Part shown: positions 48,318 to 57,184 of the stretch, in pieces
How positions within the stretch are numbered: position 1 is the first letter of the stretch
How the letters are laid out: each line of letters starts with the position of its first letter
Assembly: GCF_001623525.1 (NCBI RefSeq)
Contig: NZ_CP015225.1
Span: 2,418,001-2,482,000 of the forward strand
DNA from: Pseudomonas fluorescens
GTDB taxonomy: Bacteria > Pseudomonadota > Gammaproteobacteria > Pseudomonadales > Pseudomonadaceae
Reading direction: 5' to 3'
Length of the DNA: 64,000 bases
Notes under the pieces: generated by a model
What the model was told of the DNA's origin: nothing
Database searches by the model: none
Seen by the model: only the letters and a program-made list of their open reading frames with translations
Made by a program: the position numbers and the translations under genes

Positions 48318-49976
48318 ATGTACGTATATGACGAGTACGATCAGCGGATCATCGAGGACCGCGTCAAGCAGTTCCGTGATCAGACCCGACGCTATCTGGC
48401 AGGCGAGCTGAGCGAAGAAGAATTCCGCCCTCTGCGCCTGCAGAATGGCCTGTATATCCAGCGCTTCGCCCCGATGCTGCGGGTGGCTGTGCCTTATGGC
48501 CAGCTGACTTCGCGCCAGGTGCGCAAGCTGGCGCAAATCGCCCGCGATTACGACAAGGGCTACGCCCACATCAGTACCCGGCAGAACGTCCAGTACAACT
48601 GGCCAGCCCTGGAAGATGTGCCCGAGATCCTCGCCGAACTGGCCACCGTGCAGATGCACGCGATCCAGACCAGCGGCAACTGCCTGCGCAACGTCACCAC
48701 CGACCAGTTCGCCGGTGTCGCAGCCGACGAGTTGATCGACCCGCGCCCGTGGTGCGAGATTGTCCGCCAGTGGACGACGTTCCACCCGGAATTCGCCTAC
48801 CTGCCACGCAAATTCAAGATCGCCATCAACGGCTCGACCTCTGACCGTGCGGCCATCGAAGTCCACGACATTGGCCTGGAGACGGTCTACAACGCGGCCG
48901 GCGAGTTGGGCTTCCGTGTACTGGTGGGCGGTGGCCTGGGGCGTACGCCGGTGGTCGGCGCGTTCATCAACGAGTTCCTGCCGTGGCAGGACCTGCTGAG
49001 CTACCTCGACGCCATCCTGCGGGTATACAACCGCTACGGCCGTCGCGACAACAAATACAAGGCGCGGATCAAGATCCTGGTCAAGGCCCTCACGCCTGAA
49101 GTGTTCGCCGAGAAGGTCGAAGCCGAGATGGCTCACCTGCGTGGCGGCCAGACCACCCTGACCGAAGCCGAAGTGCATCGCGTCGCCAAGCACTTTGTCG
49201 ACCCACAGTACAAAGCGCTGGGCAATCAGGACGCCGAACTGGCAGCCCTCGACAAAGAACACCCTGGCTTCGCCCGCTGGCGCACCCGCAATACCCTGGC
49301 CCACAAGAAGCCGGGTTATGTCGCGGTGACCCTGTCCCTGAAGCCAACCGGCGTCGCGCCGGGCGACATCACCGACAAGCAACTGGACGCCGTGGCCGAC
49401 CTGGCCGAGCGCTACAGCTTCGGCCAACTGCGCACCTCCCATGAGCAGAACATCATCCTGGCGGAGGTTGAACAGAGCCAGTTGTTCACCCTCTGGGGCG
49501 AGTTGCGCGAGCAAGGTTTCGCCACCCCGAACATCGGCCTGCTGACCGACATGATCTGCTGCCCGGGCGGCGACTTCTGCTCCCTGGCCAACGCCAAGTC
49601 GATCCCTATCGCCGAATCGATCCAGCGTCGCTTCGACGACCTGGACTACCTGTTCGACATCGGCGAGCTGGACCTGAACATTTCCGGCTGCATGAACGCC
49701 TGTGGTCACCACCACGTCGGCCACATCGGCATCCTGGGCGTGGACAAGAAAGGCGAAGAGTTCTACCAGGTCTCCCTGGGCGGCAGCGGTAGCCGCGACG
49801 CCAGCCTGGGCAAGATCCTCGGCCCGTCGTTTGCCCAGGACGACATGCCTGACGTGATCGAGAAGCTGATCGACGTGTACATCGAACAACGTACCGAAGA
49901 CGAGCGTTTCATCGACACTTACCAACGTATTGGCATCGACCTCTTCAAGGAACGCGTCTATGCAGCGAATCATTAA
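48318..49976 (+). CDS. cysI: Sulfite reductase, haemoprotein (CysI-type)
   Basis: A 552-residue sirohaem/[4Fe-4S] nitrite/sulfite reductase. The cluster ligands follow the C-x5-C-n-C-x3-C rule: Cys415, Cys421 (CPGGDFC), Cys458 and Cys462 (CMNAC). The start at 48318 (MYVYDEYDQRIIEDRVKQF) is the family N-terminus; an upstream GTG extension to 48228 is unlikely. It reduces sulfite to sulfide for cysteine synthesis. The DUF934 gene overlaps its end. The upstream gap is AT-rich and probably holds the promoter and a CysB site, not resolved here. Confidence 0.95.
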   Translation: MYVYDEYDQRIIEDRVKQFRDQTRRYLAGELSEEEFRPLRLQNGLYIQRFAPMLRVAVPYGQLTSRQVRKLAQIARDYDKGYAHISTRQNVQYNWPALEDVPEILAELATVQMHAIQTSGNCLRNVTTDQFAGVAADELIDPRPWCEIVRQWTTFHPEFAYLPRKFKIAINGSTSDRAAIEVHDIGLETVYNAAGELGFRVLVGGGLGRTPVVGAFINEFLPWQDLLSYLDAILRVYNRYGRRDNKYKARIKILVKALTPEVFAEKVEAEMAHLRGGQTTLTEAEVHRVAKHFVDPQYKALGNQDAELAALDKEHPGFARWRTRNTLAHKKPGYVAVTLSLKPTGVAPGDITDKQLDAVADLAERYSFGQLRTSHEQNIILAEVEQSQLFTLWGELREQGFATPNIGLLTDMICCPGGDFCSLANAKSIPIAESIQRRFDDLDYLFDIGELDLNISGCMNACGHHHVGHIGILGVDKKGEEFYQVSLGGSGSRDASLGKILGPSFAQDDMPDVIEKLIDVYIEQRTEDERFIDTYQRIGIDLFKERVYAANH

Positions 49977-50454
49977 GAACAACGAGGTCATCGACGAAAC
50001 CTGGCACCTGCTGCCCAAGGACGCGACCCTCGATGGCATCTCCAACTGTGACGACCTGATCGTGCCCCTGGCCTTGTGGCGCGATCATGCCCACGCCCTC
50101 AAGGCCCGCGACGGCGGCCTGGGCGTGTGGCTGGACGCCGACGAGGAAGCCGAGGAAATCGGCGAGGACGCCAACCAGTTGCAGGTCATCGCCTTGAACT
50201 TCCCGGCCTTCACCGACGGGCGCAGCTACTCCAACGCTCGCCTGCTGCGCGACCGCTATGGTTTCAAGGGTGAATTGCGGGCAATTGGCGACGTGCTGCG
50301 CGACCAGTTGTTCTACATGCGCCGCTGCGGCTTCGACGCCTTTGCCTTGCGTGCCGACAAAGACCCCTTTGAGGCCCTCGAAAGCCTCAAGGACTTCTCG
50401 GTGACCTACCAGGCTGCCACTGACGAACCGCTGCCGCTGTTCCGTCGTCGCTGA
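49960..50454 (+). CDS. DUF934 protein, sulfite-reductase partner
   Basis: A 164-residue DUF934-family protein starting MQRIIKNNEVIDETWHLLPK, with FPAFTDGRSYSNARLLRDRY as the family core and RRCGFDAFALRADKDP near the end. It overlaps cysI by 17 bases. DUF934 genes almost always follow cysI in proteobacteria, and a role in electron supply to or assembly of sulfite reductase is proposed, not shown. Confidence 0.93.
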   Translation: MQRIIKNNEVIDETWHLLPKDATLDGISNCDDLIVPLALWRDHAHALKARDGGLGVWLDADEEAEEIGEDANQLQVIALNFPAFTDGRSYSNARLLRDRYGFKGELRAIGDVLRDQLFYMRRCGFDAFALRADKDPFEALESLKDFSVTYQAATDEPLPLFRRR

Positions 50455-50466
50455 GACAGCCCTATG

Positions 50467-50506
50467 AAAAAGCCCTGAACCGGGTCTACCGGTTCAGGGC
50501 TTTTTT
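50467..50506. terminator. Strong bidirectional rho-independent terminator
   Basis: AAAAAGCCCTGAACCGG pairs with CCGGTTCAGGGCTTTTTT, giving a 13-bp GC-rich stem with a 6-base loop region and T-runs on both strands. It lies between the convergent DUF934 and sohB genes and can serve both. Confidence 0.93.
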
Positions 50507-50612
50507 CGTTTTCGGGGCCTTGAATTCCACCTCACTCCCACAAAGGGATAACTGTGAACCCGAAGCTTCAGCACACCTCGCTCCCACAGGGGGTTAGGCA
50601 TTATTTCTGCAA

Positions 50613-51644
50613 TTACCAGAACCGCTGCTGGGTCAGGCGGCTCCACCAACTGAGCAGCACACGATCCACCGAACCGCTGGCCGCCATGCCGATGCGTTCC
50701 TGCAGGCTTTTGCGTTCGGCGTAGTGCAGGTGGTACAGCTCGGCACCCTTGGCGCGTTCGGCCAGGTATTCATCGCTGGTTTTCAGCTCGTCCACCAAGC
50801 CCTTGCCCTGCGCCGCGACACCCAACCAGACCTCACCGGTCGCCACTTCATCGATGGCCAGTTGCGGGCGGTAGTTGGACACGAAGTTCTTGAACAGCTC
50901 ATGGGTAATGTCCAGGTCTTCCTGGAATTTCTCCCGGCCCTTCTCGGTATTTTCGCCGAACACCGTCAACGTGCGTTTGTATTCCCCGGCCGTCAACACT
51001 TCGAAATCGATGTCGTGTTTCTTCAGCAGCCGGTTGACGTTGGGCAATTGCGCGACGACGCCGATGGAACCCAGGATCGCGAAAGGAGCGCTGATGATCT
51101 TCTCGCCGATGCACGCCATCATGTAGCCACCGCTGGCCGCGACCTTGTCGATGCAGACCGTCAACGGCACGCCGGCCTGACGGATCCGCGCCAGTTGCGA
51201 CGAGGCCAGGCCGTAGCTGTGGACCATGCCGCCGCCACTTTCCAGGCGCAGCACTACTTCATCCTTCGGCGTCGCCAGGGTCAGCAGCGCAGTGATTTCA
51301 TGACGCAGGCTCTCGGTGGCCGAGGCCTTGATGTCACCGTCGAAATCCAGCACGAACACCCGGGGCTTGGCCGCCGGTTTGTCCTTGTTTTTCTTCCCGG
51401 CCTTTTCAGCCTTGCCTTCGGCCTTGCGCAGCGCCTTGAGCTGATCCTTGTCCAGCAGCGTCTGTTCCAGACGCTCACGTAGCCCCTTGTAGAAATCGTT
51501 GAGTTTGCTCACCTGCAACTGACCGGTCGACTTGCGCCGCCCCTTGCTGCGCAACGCAGCAAAACTGACCAGCACCACCAGGATGGCGATCACCAGCGTC
51601 ACGGTCTTGGCCAGGAAACCGGCGTACTCGATGAAAAACTCCAC
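50613..51644 (-). CDS. sohB: Inner-membrane serine protease SohB (S49 family)
   Basis: A 343-residue signal-peptide-peptidase-like protease with an N-terminal span (FIEYAGFLAKTVTLVIAILV), a basic/Ala-rich linker and the S49 domain. VFVLDFDGDIKASAT opens the domain. SGGGMVHSYGLASSQL and the nucleophile Ser in DKVAASGGYMMACIG are clear. The start is GTG at 51644, supported by AAGGAG seven bases upstream; no better ATG exists nearby. Confidence 0.95.
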   Translation of the reverse strand: MEFFIEYAGFLAKTVTLVIAILVVLVSFAALRSKGRRKSTGQLQVSKLNDFYKGLRERLEQTLLDKDQLKALRKAEGKAEKAGKKNKDKPAAKPRVFVLDFDGDIKASATESLRHEITALLTLATPKDEVVLRLESGGGMVHSYGLASSQLARIRQAGVPLTVCIDKVAASGGYMMACIGEKIISAPFAILGSIGVVAQLPNVNRLLKKHDIDFEVLTAGEYKRTLTVFGENTEKGREKFQEDLDITHELFKNFVSNYRPQLAIDEVATGEVWLGVAAQGKGLVDELKTSDEYLAERAKGAELYHLHYAERKSLQERIGMAASGSVDRVLLSWWSRLTQQRFW

Positions 51645-51870
51645 AGCAACTCCTTAAATGCAATGCGCCATTGAACGCAGGCGCGTAACGGCCCCAGCAT
51701 ACCCATGCGGCTGCGTCGCGACCAGTCATGAAACCGGTGGTTACGTTAACGCGAGCGAGGCAGGACAAGGCTGCAACGGGCATTTCAAACAAGCGTATGT
51801 TTTTTCATTGACAGCTCACCGCCATCCCCATAACCTCGCCAAACCTTCAACGTACCGGGATGACGCGGAC

Positions 51871-52581
51871 GTGGGCAGTATCTATCTGATTCGACATGGC
51901 CAGGCCTCCTTTGGTGCGGACGACTACGATGTCCTTTCACCCAATGGCGTGCGCCAGGCGCAAGTGCTCGGCGGCCACCTGGCGGAGCTCGGTGTCGTAT
52001 TCGATCGCTGCCTCTCGGGTGACCTGCGTCGCCAACAGGATACCGCCATCGGCGCGCTGGGACAGATGTCCGCCGCCGGGTTACCGGTTCCCGGGCTGGA
52101 AACCGACACCGCGTTCAACGAGTTCGATGCCGACGCGGTCATTCGCGCCCTGCTGCCGGACATGCTTCCCCAGGAGCCCGAGGCGCTGCATATCCTGCGC
52201 AACGCTGCGCAGAACCGCGCCGAATTCCAGCGCATCTTCGCGCTGATCGTCGAACGCTGGCTCAGCGGCCAGTATGACCCGCCGGGCCTGGAAAGCTGGC
52301 TGGGTTTTGTCGAGCGGGTCCACGCGGGCCTGCAGCGCATCCTGGAGCAAGCCGACAACACCCACAAAATCGCCGTGTTCACCTCCGGCGGCACCATCAC
52401 CGCCCTGCTCCACCTGATCACCCAGATACCGGCCCGACAGGCCTTCGAACTGAACTGGCAAATCGTCAACACCTCGCTCAACCACCTGAAATTCAGGGGC
52501 CGCGAGGTGGCCCTGGCTTCCTTCAACAGCCATGCCCACCTGCAACTGCTGAAGGCCCCGGACCTCATCACCTTTCGCTGA
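51871..52581 (+). CDS. Histidine phosphatase (phosphoglycerate-mutase-like) protein
   Basis: A 236-residue branch-1 histidine phosphatase. The phosphohistidine motif is YLIRHGQASFG at the N-terminus, with SGDLRRQQDTAI following and the second catalytic His region AVFTSGGTITALL. In that region GG-T replaces the usual GH, so the proton-donor site is unusual. The start GTG at 51871 (VGSIYLIRHG) fits the family; the upstream frame is not protein-like. The substrate is unknown. It precedes an SCP2 protein gene in the same direction. Confidence 0.85.
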   Translation: MGSIYLIRHGQASFGADDYDVLSPNGVRQAQVLGGHLAELGVVFDRCLSGDLRRQQDTAIGALGQMSAAGLPVPGLETDTAFNEFDADAVIRALLPDMLPQEPEALHILRNAAQNRAEFQRIFALIVERWLSGQYDPPGLESWLGFVERVHAGLQRILEQADNTHKIAVFTSGGTITALLHLITQIPARQAFELNWQIVNTSLNHLKFRGREVALASFNSHAHLQLLKAPDLITFR

Positions 52582-52632
52582 GTCCGGATTACTGTAGACC
52601 CTTGCTGTACCACCCAAATAAGGATCGAAACC

Positions 52633-52947
52633 ATGACCTCCGTAGCCGACGCCGTACAAGCCATGAAAGCCAAGTTCAACCCAGCCGCCGCTGCCGGCCT
52701 GGATCTGGTATTCGGTTTCCGCATCGACGATACCAAGAATTTCTCGCTGGTCGTCAAGGACAACACCTGCGAACTGCAGGAAGGTGAAAACCCGGACGCC
52801 CAGGTGACCCTGGTGATGGACGGCGAAACCCTGCAAGGCATCGTCGACGGCAGCACCGACGGCATGCAAGCGTTCATGAGCGGCAAGCTGCGTACCGAAG
52901 GCGACATGATGCTGGCCATGAAACTGTCCGAGCTGTTCCCTGGCTGA
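52633..52947 (+). CDS. SCP2 sterol-carrier-domain protein
   Basis: A 104-residue stand-alone SCP2 domain (AAGLDLVFGFRIDDTKNFSL, then LQGIVDGSTDGMQAFMSGKL). The fold binds fatty acyl chains or acyl-CoA. It lies 51 bases after the phosphatase-family gene and ahead of a HypX-like gene. Confidence 0.93.
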   Translation: MTSVADAVQAMKAKFNPAAAAGLDLVFGFRIDDTKNFSLVVKDNTCELQEGENPDAQVTLVMDGETLQGIVDGSTDGMQAFMSGKLRTEGDMMLAMKLSELFPG

Positions 52948-52985
52948 GACTGCGCTCGCGTTCTTCGCGGGCCTCTGATTGCAAA

Positions 52986-53012
52986 CGAATCCCGCCCCCG
53001 TGGCGGGATTCG
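52986..53012. terminator. Hairpin downstream of the SCP2 gene
   Basis: CGAATCCCGCC pairs with GGCGGGATTCG (11-bp stem, 5-base loop), followed by TGTTTCTG. The T-run is imperfect, but the position 38 bases after the SCP2 stop suits a terminator. Confidence 0.7.
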
Positions 53013-53163
53013 TGTTTCTGCCCTGCGCTGATTCTGCCTTGCACTCACAACCTTGATCCCTGTCAGTTGTCGCTCCTCCCCCAGCCGCTAATGTAGCGCT
53101 TCCATCAAGCCAGGGACGGCTCATCGGGAGCCGGCGCCTGCTCATCTCACGGAAGAGAGACTC

Positions 53164-54882
53164 ATGCCCACACTGAAGATCATTTTGCTGTCGAGTGCCT
53201 TCAACGGCTTGACCCAACGCGCCTGGCTGGACCTGCGCGAGGCCGGCTATCACCCCAGCGTCGTGCTGTTCACCGATCCGGCCTCGGTCTGCCGGCAAAT
53301 CGAAGAAAGCGGCGCCCACCTGGTGATCTGCCCGTTTCTCAAGGACCGTGTACCCGAGCAGTTATGGCGCAATCCGCGGCGCCCGGTGGTGATCATTCAT
53401 CCCGGAATTGTCGGCGACCGCGGCGCCAACGCCCTGGACTGGGCGATCACTCGGCAGCCCGAGCGCTGGGGCGTCACGGCATTGCAGGCGGTAGAGGAAA
53501 TGGACGCCGGGCCAGTCTGGGCCACGTGCGAATTCGACCTGCCCCAAGGCCTGCGCAAATCCGAGCTGTATAACGGCCCGGTCAGCGACGCCGCCATTCG
53601 TTGCATCCGCGAGGTCGTGGAGAAGTACCTTGACGGTTTCATCCCGGTGCCACTGGACTATGGCCGTCATGACGTGGTCGGACGCCTGCAACCGAACATG
53701 ACCCAGGCCCATCGCGCCTTCAGCTGGCACGACAGCAGCGGTTTCATCAAGCGCTGCATCGACGCCGCCGACGGTCAACCCGGCGTACTCGCGAGCCTGG
53801 CCGGCGAACAGTTTTACCTGTACGACGCCCATCCGGACGTTCGCCACGGCCTGCCCGGCGAACTGCTGGCCGTGCGTGACGATGCGGTGTTGGTGGCGAC
53901 AGGGGATACAAGCCTGTGGATCGGCGCCCTGCGCCGCAAGCCGCAGCCCGGCGACCAGACCTTCAAGCGTCCGGCGCGCCATGTTTTGTCGAACCGCCTC
54001 GAAGGCGTCCCGGTGCTCGATGGTTCCCTGGCCCGCCAGCCGTTCAGCGATGAGTCTTATCAGCCCATTCGCTACCGGGAATGCGGCCATGTGGGAGAGC
54101 TGACGTTCGAGTTCTATAACGGGGCGATGAGCACTGAGCAATGCCAGCGCCTGGTGGCGGCATTGCGCTGGGCCAAGTCCCGGGACACCCAGGTGCTGTT
54201 GATCCGCGGCGGGCGCGGCAGCTTTTCCAACGGCGTGCACCTGAACGTTATCCAGGCCGCCGCCGAACCCGGCCTGGAGGCCTGGGCCAACATACAGGCC
54301 ATCGATGACGTTTGCCTTGAGTTGTTCAGCGCACGGCAACTGGTGGTCAGCGGTCTGACGGGTAACGCCGGGGCCGGCGGTGTGATGTTGGCTCTGGCGG
54401 CCGATATCGTGCTGGCGCGCCGTGACATCGTGCTCAACCCGCACTACGCGACCATGGGCCTGTACGGCTCTGAATACTGGACCTACAGCCTGCCCCGCGC
54501 GGTCGGGCCGGACATGGCCTGGAAACTCACCCGGGACTGCCTGCCGATCAGCGCCATCCAGGCGTTGCGCTACGGCATGGTCCAGGAGATCGGACCACGC
54601 TGCCCCGACGAGTTCGGCCTGTGGCTGCTGCAACGAGCCAACAGTGCACTGCTCGATCCGAACTATGAAAGCATCCGGGTTCGCAAGGCCGAGCGGAGCC
54701 TGTCAGCGATCCAGGCGTGCCGCGAGGGTGAGCTCGCGCAGATGCGACATGACATGGTGGACAATCGCCACGGCTTCGCCGACAAGTGCCGTGGTTTCGT
54801 CTTCAAGCACAAGGCCTGCCGCACGCCAGAACGCCTGGTTGCCCCGTGGGCGCGAACGGCACAGGTCCAAGCCGTCCCATAA
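53164..54882 (+). CDS. HypX/HoxX-like fused formyltransferase-crotonase enzyme
   Basis: A 572-residue two-part protein. The N-terminal half is a formyl-transferase fold with HPGIVGDRG (79-87) in place of the usual HNSLLP loop and Asp114 in EEMDAGPV. The C-terminal half (about 320-540) is an enoyl-CoA hydratase fold with GGRGSFSNGVHLNVI and NAGAGGVMLALAADIVLARR. This is the HypX/HoxX architecture, which makes CO from formyl-tetrahydrofolate for the [NiFe]-hydrogenase active site in air. GGAAGAGAGA precedes the ATG. No hydrogenase or other hyp gene is in the window, so the role here is unclear. Confidence 0.9.
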   Translation: MPTLKIILLSSAFNGLTQRAWLDLREAGYHPSVVLFTDPASVCRQIEESGAHLVICPFLKDRVPEQLWRNPRRPVVIIHPGIVGDRGANALDWAITRQPERWGVTALQAVEEMDAGPVWATCEFDLPQGLRKSELYNGPVSDAAIRCIREVVEKYLDGFIPVPLDYGRHDVVGRLQPNMTQAHRAFSWHDSSGFIKRCIDAADGQPGVLASLAGEQFYLYDAHPDVRHGLPGELLAVRDDAVLVATGDTSLWIGALRRKPQPGDQTFKRPARHVLSNRLEGVPVLDGSLARQPFSDESYQPIRYRECGHVGELTFEFYNGAMSTEQCQRLVAALRWAKSRDTQVLLIRGGRGSFSNGVHLNVIQAAAEPGLEAWANIQAIDDVCLELFSARQLVVSGLTGNAGAGGVMLALAADIVLARRDIVLNPHYATMGLYGSEYWTYSLPRAVGPDMAWKLTRDCLPISAIQALRYGMVQEIGPRCPDEFGLWLLQRANSALLDPNYESIRVRKAERSLSAIQACREGELAQMRHDMVDNRHGFADKCRGFVFKHKACRTPERLVAPWARTAQVQAVP

Positions 54883-54945
54883 TGTCCGGTATCGGCGAGG
54901 CGCGGCAGCTCTTACAATGCCCGCTTCCCCCGTATCGGCCTGAAC

Positions 54946-55809
54946 ATGGACATCGATCTCGCCCGCACCTTCCTGGAAATCGTCCGCCACGGCAGCCTCG
55001 CTGCAGCGGCCGAAAAGCTGCACGTGACCCAGACGGCGATCACCGCCCGGGTCCAGAAGCTCGAAAGCCAGCTTGGCTGCGCGCTGTTCGTACGCAATCG
55101 TGCCGGCGCGCGCTTGACCAGCGACGGCGAGGCGTTTGTGGTCTACGCCAACCAGCTCGTGCAGACCTGGGAAGCGGCCCGTCGGGACCTGCCACTGCCC
55201 GAGGGCTATCGCAACGTCTTGCACCTGGGGGGCGAGGTCAGCCTGTGCAATCCCTTGATGCTCGCCTGGGCCGGCGAGCTGCGCCAGAAAATTCCCGGCC
55301 ATGCCCTGCGCATGGACATCCGCGACGGCGAGAAACTGCTCCAACAGCTGGAGCTGGGTCTGCTGGACGCGGCAGTGGTGTATCAGCCCGAATACTGGCC
55401 GCGCCTGCAGGTAGAACAGCTGCTGGAAGAGAAACTCATCCTGGTACGCCTGGCCGCCCGTCCCGAGCCCTACGTGTACATCGACTGGAGTGCGGACTTC
55501 CGGCGCCAACACGACACCGCGCTTCCGGACAAGGCCAAGGCCGCCGTGACCTTCAACCTCGGCCCCCTGGCCCTGCAGTACATCCTGGAAAACGGCGGCA
55601 GCGGCTACTTTCGCACCCGAGTCGTGCAGAGCTACCTGGACAGCGGCATCCTGGAACGGGTGCCCAAGGCACCGGAATTCAACTACCCCACCTACCTGGT
55701 CTACTCCCGCGATCGGGATTCAGCAGCGTTGCAGCAGGCATTCGAGGTGCTGCGAGAGATCGTCAAGACCGGCAGCGACTGGTCGCAGCGCTGGGATCCA
55801 TTGACCTGA
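54946..55809 (+). CDS. LysR-family transcriptional regulator
   Basis: A 287-residue LysR regulator. The N-terminal winged helix is ARTFLEIVRHGSLAAAAEKL then VTQTAITARVQKLESQLGCA. The C-terminal effector-binding domain follows from about residue 90. The ATG at 54946 gives the standard short N-terminus (MDIDLARTF). It is 63 bases downstream of the HypX-like gene, in the same direction; a regulatory link is possible but not shown. Confidence 0.92.
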   Translation: MDIDLARTFLEIVRHGSLAAAAEKLHVTQTAITARVQKLESQLGCALFVRNRAGARLTSDGEAFVVYANQLVQTWEAARRDLPLPEGYRNVLHLGGEVSLCNPLMLAWAGELRQKIPGHALRMDIRDGEKLLQQLELGLLDAAVVYQPEYWPRLQVEQLLEEKLILVRLAARPEPYVYIDWSADFRRQHDTALPDKAKAAVTFNLGPLALQYILENGGSGYFRTRVVQSYLDSGILERVPKAPEFNYPTYLVYSRDRDSAALQQAFEVLREIVKTGSDWSQRWDPLT

Positions 55810-55810
55810 T

Positions 55811-55923
55811 AAATCCCCTTGCCACAAAAGTGTAAAACCTGCCAAAGCGTTTTTCCGGGTGCCCCGTGTCGAATGGTTTTGGGGCTGCTGCGCAGCCCAA
55901 CGGGAGCAAGCTCCCTCGCCACG
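55811..55923. repeat. Degenerate paired palindromic repeat, mixed families
   Basis: A decayed left piece AAATCCCCTTGCCACA (55811-55826) and a good right arm GGGAGCAAGCTCCCTCGCCA from 55902. The inner hairpin GGGCTGCTGCGCAGCCC is intact. It appears to combine halves of two families. Confidence 0.65.
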
Positions 55924-55994
55924 GGTTCATTGAGTTTCGCCCTACACGTTCAGGGCCCTTCAAAAAGGGCCCCTCAGGCAGGCCAGCCTCTCGG

Positions 55995-56228
55995 CTACTT
56001 CAATTTTTCTGCAATCTCATCTTTGAGCAGCAAGCGTTTCTTCTTGAGCGTCTCCAGGACATCGCTGGACAGCCCCGGCGATGATGGTTTTTCAGCGTCA
56101 ACGACCTCGGCATCAAGTTGGGAATATTTCTGAAGTAACGAGTCGAGCCTCGGATCCTCGCTGCGTTTTTGCTGGATGTGGTCTTTTGTGCAGTTCAGGT
56201 CCTGGCACAAATCGTGGGACACCGGCAT
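55995..56228 (-). CDS. YdcH-family (DUF465) protein
   Basis: A 77-residue basic/acidic helical protein. DPRLDSLLQKYSQLDAEVVD, then LETLKKKRLLLKDEIAEKLK, is the DUF465/YdcH coiled segment. GGAGG precedes the ATG. Function unknown; members are often stress or stationary-phase proteins. Confidence 0.88.
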   Translation of the reverse strand: MPVSHDLCQDLNCTKDHIQQKRSEDPRLDSLLQKYSQLDAEVVDAEKPSSPGLSSDVLETLKKKRLLLKDEIAEKLK

Positions 56229-56445
56229 GGAACACCTCCTTCAGTGGGTCGGTGGAAGACGCCTTTACAGCGCTCATCGATGATCAGGATGGCCTCGTCG
56301 ACGGGGTTCTGTCGACCGCCAATCCGACCAGCGGTGACCGTTCGTCGTAACGCAATGCGCTCCAATCAAACCTTTGTCTGGCCCCCGCTCTCCATTGATC
56401 AGAGACGAAAAGAATCGCTCTTTCAACCTGTGTGGAGACTTACCT

Positions 56446-56967
56446 ATGGACAGATTCACCCTGCGTCAACTCGGCCTGGCAGTTGCCCTGAGTACCAGCA
56501 CGGGCATGGCATGGGCCGCGACTTCCAACGACTTTGTCGATAACGCGGCGGCCGGTGGAATTGGAGAAATCGAGACCAGCAAACTGGCCTTGGAAAAAAG
56601 CCAATCGGCGGACATCAAGGCATTCGCCAACAAGATGATCACTGACCACACCAAGGCCAACGAAGAGCTGAAAGCCCTGGCGCAAAAACATGACATCGAG
56701 GTACCCGACGACACCACATTGATGAAAAAAGCCAAGGCGAAGATTCTCGACGTGCGCGATGAGTCTTTTGATGCGGCCTATGCCAACAACCAGGTCAAGG
56801 CCCACGAAGAAACCATCGTCCTGTTCAAGAAAGAAGCCGAAACCGTTACCGACGACAAGAAGGCTGGCAATACCGAACTCAAGGCATTCGCCCAGAAGAT
56901 GCTGCCAGACCTGCAACATCACCTGGAAGAAGCCAAGAAACTGCAGGCTGCCCATCCGAGCAAGTAA
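56446..56967 (+). CDS. Periplasmic DUF4142 protein
   Basis: A 173-residue protein with a signal peptide (LRQLGLAVALSTSTGMAWAA, cleavage about residue 25). The mature part is a four-helix DUF4142 (ferritin-like) domain: IETSKLALEKSQSADIKAFA, MITDHTKANEELKALAQKH, and AFAQKMLPDLQHHLEEAKKL. The role is unknown; members are often stress-induced. The 217-base gap to the divergent YdcH gene must hold both promoters, but I cannot fix them. Confidence 0.9.
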   Translation: MDRFTLRQLGLAVALSTSTGMAWAATSNDFVDNAAAGGIGEIETSKLALEKSQSADIKAFANKMITDHTKANEELKALAQKHDIEVPDDTTLMKKAKAKILDVRDESFDAAYANNQVKAHEETIVLFKKEAETVTDDKKAGNTELKAFAQKMLPDLQHHLEEAKKLQAAHPSK

Positions 56968-57054
56968 TCCGCAGGCACAGAATGAGGCCGTCTTGATGAA
57001 GATGGCCTTGTTCAGCCCAAGTCCGTCGGTGTTCATGGCTACCGCTGGTCAGCA

Positions 57055-57070
57055 CTGTCATTTCTGACAG
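57055..57070. promoter_or_regulatory. Perfect 16-base dyad upstream of the membrane-protein gene
   Basis: CTGTCATTTCTGACAG (CTGTCA-TTTC-TGACAG) is a perfect inverted repeat about 115 bases before the gene at 57185. It looks like a dimeric-regulator site. No regulator can be assigned. Confidence 0.3.
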
Positions 57071-57184
57071 TAGAATATTGCAACCCACGCTCCTAGGGTC
57101 TTGCTCAAGACCATCCTGCTGATACAAGCATCCAACCTCTTGGGGGCTTTGCAGTCGCAGGTGCCGCGAAGCAGGAGCAAAGTC

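Noticed and set aside
50515..50600. Palindromic repeat pair upstream of the sohB end
   Set aside because: Only short fragments (CTCCCACAAAGG and GCTCCCACAGG) resemble the repeat family, in the same orientation and without stems, so the signal is too weak.
52948..53163. Small RNA gene in the gap before the HypX-like gene
   Set aside because: A hairpin at 52986-53012 is adequately explained as the terminator of the SCP2 gene. No promoter-plus-terminator unit is visible.
54786..55835. 349-codon frame overlapping the LysR gene
   Set aside because: It is a +1-type shadow of the LysR gene, rich in Arg, Pro and Gly; the LysR frame has the helix-turn-helix.
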